A DNA stretch of 64,000 nucleotides from the NCBI GenBank assembly GCA_017400135.1, contig JAFPVJ010000027.1, positions 62,001 to 126,000 of the forward strand. The letters are read 5' to 3'. This DNA is from Bacteroidales bacterium. GTDB taxonomy: Bacteria; Bacteroidota; Bacteroidia; Bacteroidales; UBA932. A program made the translations under genes and the position numbers. Under the pieces are notes generated by a model that had not been told where the DNA came from, ran no database searches, and saw only the letters and a list, made by a program, of their open reading frames with translations. Positions 27,285 to 37,424 of this stretch are shown one piece after another. Numbering within the stretch: the first letter of the stretch is position 1; the number at the start of each line of letters is the position of its first letter.

Positions 27285-28163
27285 ATGAATATACTCGTCA
27301 CAGGCGCCAACGGGCAACTCGGCACGGAGATCCGGAATCTGTCGGAGGGGATGGGCCATCGTTTCATCTTTTCCGACGTGAACGCCGTTCCCGGCCGGGA
27401 AACGGTCTATCTGGACATCACCAACCTGGATGCCATCCGTATCGTCTGCCGCTCCGAGGCGGTGGATGTCATCGTCAATTGCGCGGCTTACACGGACGTG
27501 GCGAAGGCGGAGGACGACATCGGTTTCGCGGACCTGCTGAACCACGTCGCACCCGGCAACCTGGCCACGGTCGCCCGGGAGACCGGCGCGACGCTGATCC
27601 ACATCTCCACGGACTATGTCTTCCACGGTGATGCTTCCATTCCTTACCGGGAGGAGGACGAGCCGCATCCCCTGGGCGTATACGGCAGCACCAAGCTTCA
27701 GGGCGAGGATGCCGTCCGGGCCTCCGGTTGCAAGTACCTTATCTTCCGGACGGCGTGGCTCTATTCCCCGTATGGGAAGAATTTCGTCAAGACGGTGCTC
27801 CGCCTGACGGCCGAGAAGCCGGAGATGAAGTGCGTCTTCGACCAGGTGGGGACGCCCACCTACGCCGCAGATCTGGCGGCCCTGATCCTGAAAGTGATCG
27901 CCGACGGCCGGCTGGACCGCACCGGCGTCTATCATTATACGAACGAGGGAGTCATCTCCTGGTACGATTTCGCCCGGGCGATCGCCCGGATCGCCGGCCA
28001 CGGTGCCTGCGACATCCGTCCCTGCCACAGCGACGAATTCCCGTCCAAGGCGGCGCGTCCACACTATTCCGTGCTGGACAAGACCAAGGTCAAGGAAACG
28101 TTCGGCGTGGAGATCCCGTACTGGCTGGATTCCCTGGAAAAATGCATCAAAAGACTCTCCTGA
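27285..28163 (+). CDS. rfbD: dTDP-4-dehydrorhamnose reductase
   Basis: 292 residues; final NAD(P)H step to dTDP-L-rhamnose. SDR fold with [24 protein letters not shown] and the catalytic YGSTKLQGE (YxxxK). A longer reading from 27264 starts within the -7 box, so the ATG at 27285 was chosen. First gene of a four-gene rhamnose operon; it is unusual that rfbD leads. Confidence 0.96.
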   Translation: MNILVTGANGQLGTEIRNLSEGMGHRFIFSDVNAVPGRETVYLDITNLDAIRIVCRSEAVDVIVNCAAYTDVAKAEDDIGFADLLNHVAPGNLATVARETGATLIHISTDYVFHGDASIPYREEDEPHPLGVYGSTKLQGEDAVRASGCKYLIFRTAWLYSPYGKNFVKTVLRLTAEKPEMKCVFDQVGTPTYAADLAALILKVIADGRLDRTGVYHYTNEGVISWYDFARAIARIAGHGACDIRPCHSDEFPSKAARPHYSVLDKTKVKETFGVEIPYWLDSLEKCIKRLS

Positions 28164-28164
28164 C

Positions 28165-29070
28165 ATGAAAGGCATCGTTCTCGCGGGCGGTTCCGGCACC
28201 CGCCTCTATCCGATTACCAAAGGCGTCAGCAAACAGCTGCTGCCGATTTTCGACAAGCCGATGGTCTATTATCCGATCTCGACCCTGATGCTGGCCGGCA
28301 TCCGGGACATCCTGATCATTTCCACGCCCCAGGACCTGCCCGCCTTCAAGCGGCTGCTGGGCGACGGAAGCGACTACGGCGTGTCGTTCAGCTATGCGGA
28401 ACAACCCTCTCCCGACGGTCTGGCACAGGCGTTCATCATCGGAGATGAATTCATCGGAGACGACAGCGCCTGCCTGGTGCTGGGCGACAACATCTTCCAC
28501 GGCGCCGGCTTCGTGCCCATGCTCCGGGAGGCGGTGCGCACCGCGGAGGAGGATGGCAAGGCGACCGTTTTCGGCTACTGGGTCAACGACCCCCAACGCT
28601 ACGGCGTCGCCGAGTTTGACAGGGAGGGCAACTGCCTCAGCATCGAGGAGAAACCAGCCAACCCGAAGTCGAACTATGCCGTCGTGGGCCTTTACTTCTA
28701 TCCCAACAAGGTGGTCGACGTCGCCAAGCACATCAAGCCATCCGCCCGCGGCGAACTGGAGATCACGACGGTCAACCAGCGTTTCCTCGCCGACGGCGAA
28801 CTGAAGGTGCAGACGCTCGGCCGGGGCTTCGCCTGGCTGGATACGGGCACGCATGACTCTCTTTCCGAGGCTTCCACCTTCGTCGAAGTGATCGAGAAAC
28901 GCCAGGGCCTGAAGATCGCCTGCCTGGAAGGGATTGCGTATCGCAAGGGATGGATCAGTGAAGATCGGATGCGGGAGCTGGCGGCACCGATGCTGAAGAA
29001 CCAGTACGGCCAGTACCTGCTCAAGGTGATCGACGAATGCCGGCAGACGGGTTTAGACAATCTGGAGTGA
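28165..29070 (+). CDS. rfbA: Glucose-1-phosphate thymidylyltransferase
   Basis: 301 residues; first step, Glc-1-P plus dTTP to dTDP-glucose. Nucleotidyltransferase motif [25 protein letters not shown], then [10 protein letters not shown] and the sugar-binding region [12 protein letters not shown]. Starts one base after rfbD and overlaps rfbC by one base (TGATG). Confidence 0.97.
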   Translation: MKGIVLAGGSGTRLYPITKGVSKQLLPIFDKPMVYYPISTLMLAGIRDILIISTPQDLPAFKRLLGDGSDYGVSFSYAEQPSPDGLAQAFIIGDEFIGDDSACLVLGDNIFHGAGFVPMLREAVRTAEEDGKATVFGYWVNDPQRYGVAEFDREGNCLSIEEKPANPKSNYAVVGLYFYPNKVVDVAKHIKPSARGELEITTVNQRFLADGELKVQTLGRGFAWLDTGTHDSLSEASTFVEVIEKRQGLKIACLEGIAYRKGWISEDRMRELAAPMLKNQYGQYLLKVIDECRQTGLDNLE

Positions 29071-29639
29071 TGGAAGTGATCAAAACGCCGCTGGAAGGAG
29101 TCGTCATCCTCGAGCCCAGGGTGTTCGGGGACGCACGGGGCTATTTCCTGGAGAGTTGGTCCCAGAGGGTGTTCGACGAACTGGTCGGACCGGTCCGTTT
29201 CGTCCAGGACAACGAAAGCAAGTCCTGTTACGGCGTGGTTCGGGGCCTGCACTATCAGAAACCGCCTTTTTCCCAGAGCAAGCTGGTGCGTTGCGTGCGG
29301 GGTGCCGTCCTGGACGTGGCGGTGGATATCCGCCGCGGTTCTCCGACTTTCCTCCAGCATGTCGCCGTCGAGCTGACGGAGGAGAATCACCGCCAGATGT
29401 TCATCCCCAAGGGTTTCGCCCACGGTTTCGCAGTCCTGTCGGAGGAGGCCGTGTTCCAGTACAAATGTGACGAATTCTATCATCCGGAAGCGGATGCGGG
29501 CATCCAGCTTTTCGACGAGGCGCTCGGTATCGACTGGCGCATTCCCCGTGAGGAAGCCATCCTCTCGGAAAAAGACCGGATCCGGGAGAAGATCTCACTG
29601 GACCATCTTGATTTTGACTATTTGAATGACCGTTTTTGA
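29070..29639 (+). CDS. rfbC: dTDP-4-dehydrorhamnose 3,5-epimerase
   Basis: 189 residues; cupin epimerase of the dTDP-rhamnose route. Motifs: EPRVFGDARGYFLES, VQDNESKS, VRGLHYQKPPFSQSKLVRC with the catalytic His, and MFIPKGFAHGFAVLS. The start overlaps the rfbA stop. It ends with DRF one base before the rfbB ATG. Confidence 0.97.
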   Translation: MEVIKTPLEGVVILEPRVFGDARGYFLESWSQRVFDELVGPVRFVQDNESKSCYGVVRGLHYQKPPFSQSKLVRCVRGAVLDVAVDIRRGSPTFLQHVAVELTEENHRQMFIPKGFAHGFAVLSEEAVFQYKCDEFYHPEADAGIQLFDEALGIDWRIPREEAILSEKDRIREKISLDHLDFDYLNDRF

Positions 29640-29640
29640 T

Positions 29641-30783
29641 ATGGACTACAAACGCAGTATCATCATCACCGGCGGCGCTGGCTTCATCGGAAGCCATGTC
29701 GTACGCCTCTTTGCCAACAAATATCCGGATTACAAGATCATTTGTCTGGATGCCTTGACCTATGCCGGCAACCTGGCCAATCTCAAGGACGTCGAGGAGA
29801 AACCGAATTATCGTTTCGTGAAGATGGATATCTGCGATTTCGATGCGGTCTATGCCCTGATGCAGCAGGAACAGGTGGACGGCATCATCCACCTCGCCGC
29901 CGAGAGTCACGTGGACCGCAGCATCAAGGATCCCTTCACCTTCGCCAGGACCAATGTCCTGGGCACGCTTTCCCTCCTGCAGGCTGCCCGCCTGTACTGG
30001 GAGTCCCTTCCGGAGAAATATGAAGGGAAGCGTTTCTATCACATTTCGACCGATGAGGTCTACGGGGCCCTGGAGATGACCTGCCCGGAGGGCGTCGAGC
30101 CTCCCTTCACGACGAAAGCCTCTTCCGGCAAGCGCCACCTGGCATACGGTGAGCGTTTCTTCACGGAAGACATGAAGTATCAGCCGCACAGCCCGTACAG
30201 CGCCGCCAAGGCCTCTTCGGACCATTTTGTGCGTGCCTTCCACGATACCTACGGGTTGCCCGTGGTCGTGACCAACTGTTCCAACAACTACGGTCCCTAC
30301 CAGTTCCCTGAGAAGCTGATCCCGCTGTTTATCAACAATATCCGCCACCGCAAGCCCCTGCCGGTTTACGGCAAGGGAGAGAACGTGCGCGACTGGCTCT
30401 ATGTCGAGGACCATGCCCGTGCGATCGATCTGATCTTCCACGAAGGCCAGGACGGAGACACCTACAACATCGGTGGCTTCAACGAGTGGAAGAACATCGA
30501 CCTGATCCGCGTGCTGATTGCCACGGTGGACCGCCTGCTCGGCCGTCCCGAGGGGGCGGACGACGATCTGATCACCTTCGTCACCGACCGCGCCGGCCAC
30601 GACCTGCGCTATGCCATCGACTCGACCAAACTGCAGAAGGAACTCGGCTGGGAGCCGTCCCTGCAGTTCGAGGAAGGCATCGAGAAGACTGTCCGCTGGT
30701 ACCTGGACCACCAGGACTGGCTGGACAACGTCACTTCCGGCGACTACCAGAAGTACTACGAGACGATGTACGCCGGGCGCTAA
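29641..30783 (+). CDS. rfbB: dTDP-glucose 4,6-dehydratase
   Basis: 380 residues; second step of the pathway, NAD-dependent. Extended-SDR motifs: [30 protein letters not shown], the catalytic triad region ISTDEVYG, and YSAAKASSDH. The ATG at 29641 is preferred to 29626, which would overlap rfbC. It is convergent with the large hydrolase gene, only 9 bases apart. Confidence 0.97.
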   Translation: MDYKRSIIITGGAGFIGSHVVRLFANKYPDYKIICLDALTYAGNLANLKDVEEKPNYRFVKMDICDFDAVYALMQQEQVDGIIHLAAESHVDRSIKDPFTFARTNVLGTLSLLQAARLYWESLPEKYEGKRFYHISTDEVYGALEMTCPEGVEPPFTTKASSGKRHLAYGERFFTEDMKYQPHSPYSAAKASSDHFVRAFHDTYGLPVVVTNCSNNYGPYQFPEKLIPLFINNIRHRKPLPVYGKGENVRDWLYVEDHARAIDLIFHEGQDGDTYNIGGFNEWKNIDLIRVLIATVDRLLGRPEGADDDLITFVTDRAGHDLRYAIDSTKLQKELGWEPSLQFEEGIEKTVRWYLDHQDWLDNVTSGDYQKYYETMYAGR

Positions 30784-30792
30784 GCCTTGTTT

Positions 30793-33700
30793 CTATTCCT
30801 CCACGATCAGCTTGACCGGACCGATCAGGCCTGCGTGCGGCGTCCCCTGGTAGGGGGAGGGGATGGTCTGGTAATGGTTGGAGAGGGAACTGTAGACCAG
30901 CACTTCGATGTGATTCCTGCCGCGGTGTGCGTATTTCGTAATGTCCAACCTGTAGGGTGAAGCCAGCAGTACATCCACCTTCTTCCCGTTGACGGCTACT
31001 TCACAAGTTGCGTCTACTTCTCCCAGGTCCAGCCACAGTCGTTTCCCTTTGTCCCGGATGCGGATGTCTTTGCCGTAGCGGATACCGCCTGAGAAGAAGC
31101 GCAGGGCCCCTGCCCGGGTCCAGTCTCCCGGGACGAGTCTTCCGCCCTTGCAAGTCAGTTTTACCGGTTCCGTAAAGAATGCGGCGCCCGGATGGTCTGG
31201 TACGGCTTGATGCCAGACGACGACATTCGCGACACCGGGGTTCGCTGGCAAATGGTCTGCGACATAGCGAAGAACGGGATGTCCGTCGCTTGCCATGCCT
31301 TCGCCGGTCTGGCGGAAAGGAACGGCCGTACCGTCCACGCTGATATCGAGAATGGGTCCTGCCGTCTCGAATGCCATCGCAACCGTGCCTGGCGCTGTCT
31401 TGAACTCGGCGAAGCAATCCGATCCGGAGTCCTTGATGACAAACGGGACGAAGGGCGTTCCGTACCAGCGGGAAGCGACGATGGTGTCATACATTCCGCG
31501 TTCCCTGGGCAGCGGCGTGCCTTCCGGATAGAGCAATACCATGCTCCGGTCACGCTTGTCGATCGTGGAGGATACCAGTTTCTTGAGACTGTAGTCCATC
31601 TTCCGCGTATCTTTGTAGGCGAGGACCATGCTATGGATGCCTTTCGTCAGCGTGAGGGTAGGTTCCGTGACGGTCTGTCCGTCAATCAGGATGCGATAGG
31701 GTTCAACGCCCAGGCGGAAGAGCGTATACCGTCCGTCAGCCGGGACATCCAGCTCTGCGGCGAAGAGTTGGTGCCCGCCCTGGTCCAGGATGAGGAAACG
31801 GTCGTCGACTTTCGACTTGAGGCCGTGCCAGCCCTGGCTGCCCGGACTGTTGAAGACGCCATACTGCCAGGAGAAATAGTAGCCGTCGGACCAGTTGTAC
31901 GTCGGGCCGATGATTTCCAGCAGGGCGTCCAGATCCATATCGGCAGGCACATTGGCAGTACGCATATAGGGTGCATATCCATAAACGGCTTCAACGGGGC
32001 TGCTCATCGTTCCCATGGGAAGACATTCGAAGGCACGGGCTTCCACGCCGATGCAACCTTCGCTCGCCGGCAGGCGGAAATCGCCCCAGCGGTTGTCCAT
32101 CGTCGGTATGATGTCGATGTCCCATTCTCCTTGAAGACTGACCTCCTGCCGCTGTGCAAAGGCGGACATGTCCGTGAGCTTGTCGCTGGTGCGGGCAAGA
32201 CCGGGGGAGAAGACCAGCAGCATTGAATTGCCGGTCGGTCCGTCATATTTCACCGTGGTGCGTCCGTCCCGGCTGCTGACGACATCGAGGGGCGTGATGG
32301 TCCCGTGCATGGCATCCCAGCGTTCGGCCTTTCCCTTGGCGCGGAAGGTCATTTCTTCTCCGGAAACGACATCCATCACCATGTAGACATCCTGTTTTCC
32401 GACCCGGCGGTGAAGGACTTTGCCGCGTCCGGAAGATGTGACGAAGTCGGGCGTGATCCGCATCCGGATATCCCGGACGAGGGCATCGGTCTGGTCTGCC
32501 TTGAAACGGGCCGTCGCATCAATCCCTGGCATGGCACAGTCGACGGTCAGGACGATGCCGCCGCTCCGGATGAACTCCTGGATCCTGGCAAGCGTTTCGG
32601 CGTGCAGGGCGCGCGTCCCGGCCAGGATCAGGACCTGGTAACGCTCGTCGGCCACTTCCAGGGCTTTCTTGTGCACGACCGCTTTCTGCAGGGACTGGAA
32701 GTCGATGAAATCATAGTCCAGGCCATGCTCGCTGAGGGCCATCGCTACATTGAATATCAGGTCCGCCTTGGCTTCCGGATAGGCCTGCATCGTTTCTGTG
32801 GGATAGAGGATGGCGATGTCGCAGACATGCACGCCCTGGCTGAGGACGAAACTCATGCGCTCCGCGTACTTCAGCCAGTGTTTCATGTGCGGCCAATAGG
32901 GCATGCGGAAATGGAAACAGGGCGGGGCCCATTCCCACCAGCCGCCGTGGGTCGAATAATAGAGCCCGTGCATGCAGAGCAGGTTGCCGCCGGCGATCAG
33001 GTGGTGGTCCAGCTGGCGCGTGAGCACGCCGCCGTTGGCGTCCCAACCCATGCTGTGGAAGGCTTCCAGCCAGGTCCGCGGGCGCTCATAGAGATGCGCG
33101 ATGCTGCTGGACACCTTGGTCTGGCGGAAACTGCTGCCGCGCGAGGGGGCGTCGTTGCCCGGGGCGGTGAACCAGCTCACGGTGCGGAAATAATCCAGGT
33201 ACTGCAGGGGGCGCAGGCCGCGGCCCATGTTGTCGCAGCCGTAGATCAGGCCGCGGTCCGCATTCCAGTCGAAGATGGGCTTGAAATAGCGCTCTTCGGC
33301 GAGCTGGGTGACGACTTCGGCGTAGTCCAGGCGCACCCGGGCCGCTTCTTCGTCGATTTCGCTGTCTTTCGTGGCGAAAAGGGCGTCCAGATGGGGGAGG
33401 ATGTCATAACCCTTCCGGGCGAGGAAGATCGAATCCATCCCCTCGCACCAGGAACGGATGTCCAGGTAATACATCAGTTCGTCCTGGAAGAAATAGTTCA
33501 TGCCTTCGCGGGCCTCGGCGTCCATGCCGTCCTCGAAGGGTTGGAGATACTGTGCTACCATCCGCCGGCCGAAATCCGGATGCAGTTCCGGGGCCGGGGT
33601 TGTATAAAATATTTCGACGCCCAGGCTGTCTGGACTGTTGCGCAGGCTCAGCACGTGCAGGTCTTCCATTTCAGACTTGTGCAGGGTTTCTCCGCGAAGG

Positions 33701-34245
33701 AAGAGCTTTCGCTCCAGATGCCCGGGATAGTCGCGCATTTCTTTGCTGAAGCGGATGCTGTCCACGATCTCGCCGTTTTTGGGCCAGCCGATGACATAGT
33801 CGTCCATGCCGAGGCCGATGCCTTTCCGGGCGCAGCGTTTGGAATATTCGTTCCAAATCTTCCTCCATTCCGGAGACAGGACCCTGGGCTCCCCGGCGCT
33901 CACCCGGCCGCAGGGACCGTGCCCCTGGGCGTTGAGGAGGCTGTCCACCCGGTAGTCCGTGTGGTTGTAGCTGACGCAGAGCCCGTCGGTCGAGGCATCT
34001 GACAGGATTTCAAGTTGTTCCGTCAGCCGCTCCAGGTCCAGCGGATCCCCCGTCCACCAGTAGAAGGGGACGTTGCCGTAGCCTTTAGGAGGGTCGGCGA
34101 ATCCCTTTCGGATGTCAATGTCTCCGGTGCGGGAGGGCCAGCCTTTGTGATACTGGGCAGGAATGTCCCGGGCGAAAGCGCTTCCGATGCCGGCGATGCC
34201 CAACATGAAGGAAAGGAGGAAAGACAGCAAACTCGTTCGTTTCAT
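30793..34245 (-). CDS. Large exported glycoside hydrolase, GH106-like (alpha-L-rhamnosidase type)
   Basis: 1150 residues with signal peptide MKRTSLLSFLLSFMLGIAGIGSAFA. The N-terminal PFYWWTGDPLDLERLTEQL (residues 60-78) and GLCVSYNHTDY resemble the start of the GH106 catalytic barrel. The C-terminus carries beta-sandwich carbohydrate-binding-like regions (LWLDLGEVDATCEVAVNGKKV, then HRGRNHIEVLVYSSLSN), typical of GH2/GH106 galactose-binding modules. The size fits. Lying tail to tail with the rhamnose operon makes rhamnosidase activity attractive, but this is inference; other large hydrolase families share such modules. Confidence 0.65.
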   Translation of the reverse strand: MKRTSLLSFLLSFMLGIAGIGSAFARDIPAQYHKGWPSRTGDIDIRKGFADPPKGYGNVPFYWWTGDPLDLERLTEQLEILSDASTDGLCVSYNHTDYRVDSLLNAQGHGPCGRVSAGEPRVLSPEWRKIWNEYSKRCARKGIGLGMDDYVIGWPKNGEIVDSIRFSKEMRDYPGHLERKLFLRGETLHKSEMEDLHVLSLRNSPDSLGVEIFYTTPAPELHPDFGRRMVAQYLQPFEDGMDAEAREGMNYFFQDELMYYLDIRSWCEGMDSIFLARKGYDILPHLDALFATKDSEIDEEAARVRLDYAEVVTQLAEERYFKPIFDWNADRGLIYGCDNMGRGLRPLQYLDYFRTVSWFTAPGNDAPSRGSSFRQTKVSSSIAHLYERPRTWLEAFHSMGWDANGGVLTRQLDHHLIAGGNLLCMHGLYYSTHGGWWEWAPPCFHFRMPYWPHMKHWLKYAERMSFVLSQGVHVCDIAILYPTETMQAYPEAKADLIFNVAMALSEHGLDYDFIDFQSLQKAVVHKKALEVADERYQVLILAGTRALHAETLARIQEFIRSGGIVLTVDCAMPGIDATARFKADQTDALVRDIRMRITPDFVTSSGRGKVLHRRVGKQDVYMVMDVVSGEEMTFRAKGKAERWDAMHGTITPLDVVSSRDGRTTVKYDGPTGNSMLLVFSPGLARTSDKLTDMSAFAQRQEVSLQGEWDIDIIPTMDNRWGDFRLPASEGCIGVEARAFECLPMGTMSSPVEAVYGYAPYMRTANVPADMDLDALLEIIGPTYNWSDGYYFSWQYGVFNSPGSQGWHGLKSKVDDRFLILDQGGHQLFAAELDVPADGRYTLFRLGVEPYRILIDGQTVTEPTLTLTKGIHSMVLAYKDTRKMDYSLKKLVSSTIDKRDRSMVLLYPEGTPLPRERGMYDTIVASRWYGTPFVPFVIKDSGSDCFAEFKTAPGTVAMAFETAGPILDISVDGTAVPFRQTGEGMASDGHPVLRYVADHLPANPGVANVVVWHQAVPDHPGAAFFTEPVKLTCKGGRLVPGDWTRAGALRFFSGGIRYGKDIRIRDKGKRLWLDLGEVDATCEVAVNGKKVDVLLASPYRLDITKYAHRGRNHIEVLVYSSLSNHYQTIPSPYQGTPHAGLIGPVKLIVEE

Positions 34246-34316
34246 GATTCCGGTTTTTTCTATTTTGGACCGAATTGGTATATTTGTTGCAGCCCAACTC
34301 TACGAAAATAGCGAAT

Positions 34317-34350
34317 TTTGTGCGTTTTTTCGCCAAAAAAGCTATATTTG
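34317..34350 (+). promoter_or_regulatory. Promoter of the outer-membrane barrel gene
   Basis: TTTG (34317-34320), a 22-base spacer and a perfect -7 box TATATTTG (34343-34350). The leader to the ATG at 34372 is about 15 bases. A second TATATTTG at 34279-34286 lies upstream on the same strand. Confidence 0.6.
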
Positions 34351-34371
34351 TACAAACCAAAACAAATTAAA

Positions 34372-34983
34372 ATGAAGAAAATTCTTTGTTCCATCTTTGC
34401 GGCAGCCCTGATGCTGCTGGGTACGAGCGCTTATGCTCAGCTTGCTGTCGGCGCCGGTTATGTCAATTCGAAGCAGACGCTGAAGTCAAGCAGCACTTCT
34501 TATTCCATGCCTACCAACGGTTTCTATGCCGGTCTCGAGTACAATGTCCCTGTGGGTGATTACTTTGGCCTTTCCGCGGGTGCGAATTTCGAATATCTGA
34601 TGTCCAAGGACTACTCCCTCGGTGTCATCAGTGGTGAATTCACCGAGCAGTATGTCAATGTTCCCGTGCATATCAATGCCGGATTCCCCCTGGCGGACGG
34701 TATCCGTCTGTTCGCTTTCGCAGGCCCGACCTTCAGCTATGCCCTGGCGGGCAAGGTGAATGTCAATTCCCTGAGCTATGACGTCTACAAGTCCGAGAAT
34801 TACAACCGCTTCGACGTCCTGGTCGGTGGCGGTGCCGGTCTGGACCTGATGAACAAGATTCGCCTGCAGGTCGGCTATGACCTTGGCATGTTCAACAAGT
34901 TCCCGAAGAACCACGACGGCAGCGAAGCTTCTTCCCAGCTGAACCGCAACCGGCTCTATGCCGGTCTGGCATTCCTCTTCTAA
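34372..34983 (+). CDS. Small outer-membrane beta-barrel protein (OmpX/porin-family type)
   Basis: 203 residues. Signal peptide MKKILCSIFAAALMLLGTSAYAQ, then alternating beta strands (LAVGAGYVNSKQ, GFYAGLEYNVPV, FGLSAGANFEYL) and a terminal aromatic strand LYAGLAFLF, the outer-membrane insertion signal. About 8 strands would fit. Function not known. It has its own promoter and is followed by a terminator at 35006-35033. Composition and A/T-richer codons suggest a well-expressed gene. Confidence 0.85.
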   Translation: MKKILCSIFAAALMLLGTSAYAQLAVGAGYVNSKQTLKSSSTSYSMPTNGFYAGLEYNVPVGDYFGLSAGANFEYLMSKDYSLGVISGEFTEQYVNVPVHINAGFPLADGIRLFAFAGPTFSYALAGKVNVNSLSYDVYKSENYNRFDVLVGGGAGLDLMNKIRLQVGYDLGMFNKFPKNHDGSEASSQLNRNRLYAGLAFLF

Positions 34984-35005
34984 TTGGAATTTTTCTTATC
35001 TTTAT

Positions 35006-35033
35006 GGGGTCGGCCGATGGGCCGGCCCCTTTT
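35006..35033 (+). terminator. Rho-independent terminator after the barrel gene
   Basis: GGGGTCGGCC, loop GATG, GGCCGGCCCC, then TTTT. A 10-bp stem with one G-T pair, only 22 bases after the stop and ending just before the GH36-like ATG. Confidence 0.8.
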
Positions 35034-35039
35034 CGTTTT

Positions 35040-37424
35040 ATGAAAAAGACCTTCCTGCTCCTGCTGACGGCTTTCATCGCCGTCGTCCCGCTTCCTGCCA
35101 GAAACCTGTCGGTGGGGAACGGGGAATTCCGTTCCGATCTTGTTTTCCGCGGGCATCGCTTCCTGGGTGCCTCCTTTACAGACCTGCGTTCCGGCACGGA
35201 ATGGTCCGCCGAGGGCGGGCCGATGCTGTTCGAACTGTGCATCGACGGCCGGGTGGTGACCTCCGCCGATCCGGTCTGGGATTATGCCGGATTGTCCCGA
35301 CAGACGCTGGTCAACGGGGGCGTGGTGACCTCTTTCTCCTTCCGAGGCCGCGGCGCGTTGAAGGGCCTGACCCTGGTCTGGGACCGGGAAGTCTTTCCCG
35401 ACGGCGCCTTCATCCGGGAGCGGCTGCGCCTGTCTGCAAGCCCGGGAAAGGTCTTTCGCTTGACCTGCCGCGACGAGGCCAATCACCTGGTGTTTCCATG
35501 CTATTCCTTTGAGGAAGAGAGTCCGGTCCGGGCCAGGGAACTGCGCATCGGCACTTTCCGCCCCAGGCGGGCTTTCCCCGATCACCACATGTTCCATCCT
35601 GACAGCGTCCTGTTCGACGTGGGACCCGAACTCCGGGAAGTCAAGGGCCCCTTCCTGATTCTCTCGGGGCCTTCCTTCAAACTGGTCACTTCCTACGAGC
35701 ACGCTTCCCAGGACCATGCCGATGCAATGTCCGTGAAGAAAACGGGTGCCGCGGTCCAGACCGTGGACGGCAACGATGGCAGCCAGGGAGTCGAGGGAGA
35801 CGTACGGCCGCTGACGGACGATGACCTGTGGTTCATCTCGACTTTCGTTTCTCAGTCGGACGGCCGACTGGTCCTGGGCGACCGGATCCGGCACGGCGGC
35901 TACCTGGACGGAGAGGTGATTCCTTCCGGGAGCTGGTACGAGACAGTTTGGTCCACACTCAGCATCCTGCCGCCCGAAGGGGATGAGAACCAGGCCATCG
36001 CCGACTATCTGCTGACCCGGATCACGGAGAACCCGGAGTCCCGCGTAGCGGATTTCTATTACAATACCTGGGGCCTGCAGCGGCATACGAAAACGCTCTA
36101 TCCCGTGATGAACGAAGCTCGCTTGCGCGAGGAGATGCGCTATGCCGCGGAGTGCGGCGTGCAGACTTTCGTGCTGGATGACGGCTGGCACGAGACCTTC
36201 GGTCACTGGGTCTGCAATCCCGAACGGATCCCGTCGGGCCTGCGGGCCCTGTGCGCTTATATGGATTCACTGGGACTGCGCCCCGGCATCTGGCTCTCCC
36301 TGCCCGGAGCGGGCCTCACGACGGAACGGACGCTGGCCCATCCGGAGTGGATCATCCGGGATCAGGCGGGCGAAGCGGTGCTGGCCCAATGGAAAAACCC
36401 CGTTTACGATCTGGTGGGGCCTTGTTATGACGCCCTGCTCTCCGACTTGAAAGCATTGTGCGACGAGGGCATCCGTTTCTTCAAGTGGGACGCGATGAAC
36501 CTGCTGACCAGTACGCTGCCGGACCTGTACCATGGAGATGCGTCCTATTCCCCGCGGGAACGGGCGGACCGCTACAATTATCTGCTTCCGTTCTATGTGA
36601 CGCGCATGATGCGCGAACTGCGCGAGTATTGTCCCGGTACGGTGGTGGAAATCGACCTGACGGAGCCGGAACGCTGCCTGGTCGGACTACAGGTGCTGCA
36701 GGAGGGTAAATACTATTTCATCAACAACGGCTCGTCGAAATATGACGATTATTCGACGTACCGGACCCGGAGTGTACGGGCGGTGATCAACCGCTACGCG
36801 TCCTTTATGCCGCAGGAACTGTTCACATACGCCGTTTATCCCCACGATGAAGCCGGCGCACAGGCGTACAACATCACGACGGCATTGACCGCAGGCCATG
36901 GCATCTGGGGGGATCTGTCGATGATGACGCCGGAGGAGCGTTCCGTTGTCAAGGGGCTTTTTGACAAGGCTTCGCTGATATTGCCTCATATCCGGGGCGC
37001 GCGCGTTGAAGTAACCGGGGAGATCGGCGATACACCGGAGGTTTATGTCCAGCGGCAGTTCGAGACCGGCTGGGCGCTGGTAACGGCGTTTGGCTCTGAT
37101 TCCCAGGGCATTCCCCTAACGGTGGGAGTCCGGACCTCCGAGGTGCAGGGCGTGCTGGGGCATCCGTATTGCCTGTGCCCGGAGGGCGTGGAACTGACGC
37201 TTTCTTTCTGCAAGGAAAATGATTGTGCCTCGGCCTTCGTGCTCGGCGGCAAAGGCTCTGGAGCGCAGGTGTATTCATCCACGGGCTGCTTAGAATCGAT
37301 TGTACCTGAGGCACGGGGACTTCGCGTGACGGCGGCCACCGATTCGGAAGTCAGCGTCGGCATGCCGGACGGACGTCTCGTTACGCGTTTCCTTCCGGCC
37401 GGTTCCGGTTTTCTTTTTGAGTAG
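35040..37424 (+). CDS. GH36-like alpha-galactosidase, exported
   Basis: 794 residues with a signal peptide (MKKTFLLLLTAFIAVVPLPA). An N-terminal beta-supersandwich is followed by a TIM barrel with FVLDDGW (378-383), GIWLSLPG and RFFKWDAMN, where Asp484 is the likely nucleophile. GH36 enzymes remove alpha-galactose from oligosaccharides by a retaining mechanism. The missing C-terminal signature makes subfamily and substrate uncertain. The ATG at 35040 was chosen for its signal peptide. The 3' end overlaps the WecG-like gene by 44 bases on the other strand. Confidence 0.82.
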   Translation: MKKTFLLLLTAFIAVVPLPARNLSVGNGEFRSDLVFRGHRFLGASFTDLRSGTEWSAEGGPMLFELCIDGRVVTSADPVWDYAGLSRQTLVNGGVVTSFSFRGRGALKGLTLVWDREVFPDGAFIRERLRLSASPGKVFRLTCRDEANHLVFPCYSFEEESPVRARELRIGTFRPRRAFPDHHMFHPDSVLFDVGPELREVKGPFLILSGPSFKLVTSYEHASQDHADAMSVKKTGAAVQTVDGNDGSQGVEGDVRPLTDDDLWFISTFVSQSDGRLVLGDRIRHGGYLDGEVIPSGSWYETVWSTLSILPPEGDENQAIADYLLTRITENPESRVADFYYNTWGLQRHTKTLYPVMNEARLREEMRYAAECGVQTFVLDDGWHETFGHWVCNPERIPSGLRALCAYMDSLGLRPGIWLSLPGAGLTTERTLAHPEWIIRDQAGEAVLAQWKNPVYDLVGPCYDALLSDLKALCDEGIRFFKWDAMNLLTSTLPDLYHGDASYSPRERADRYNYLLPFYVTRMMRELREYCPGTVVEIDLTEPERCLVGLQVLQEGKYYFINNGSSKYDDYSTYRTRSVRAVINRYASFMPQELFTYAVYPHDEAGAQAYNITTALTAGHGIWGDLSMMTPEERSVVKGLFDKASLILPHIRGARVEVTGEIGDTPEVYVQRQFETGWALVTAFGSDSQGIPLTVGVRTSEVQGVLGHPYCLCPEGVELTLSFCKENDCASAFVLGGKGSGAQVYSSTGCLESIVPEARGLRVTAATDSEVSVGMPDGRLVTRFLPAGSGFLFE

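Noticed and set aside
32305-34002. 565-codon open frame on the plus strand
   Set aside because: Antisense to the large hydrolase. His/Gly/Val-rich shadow composition.
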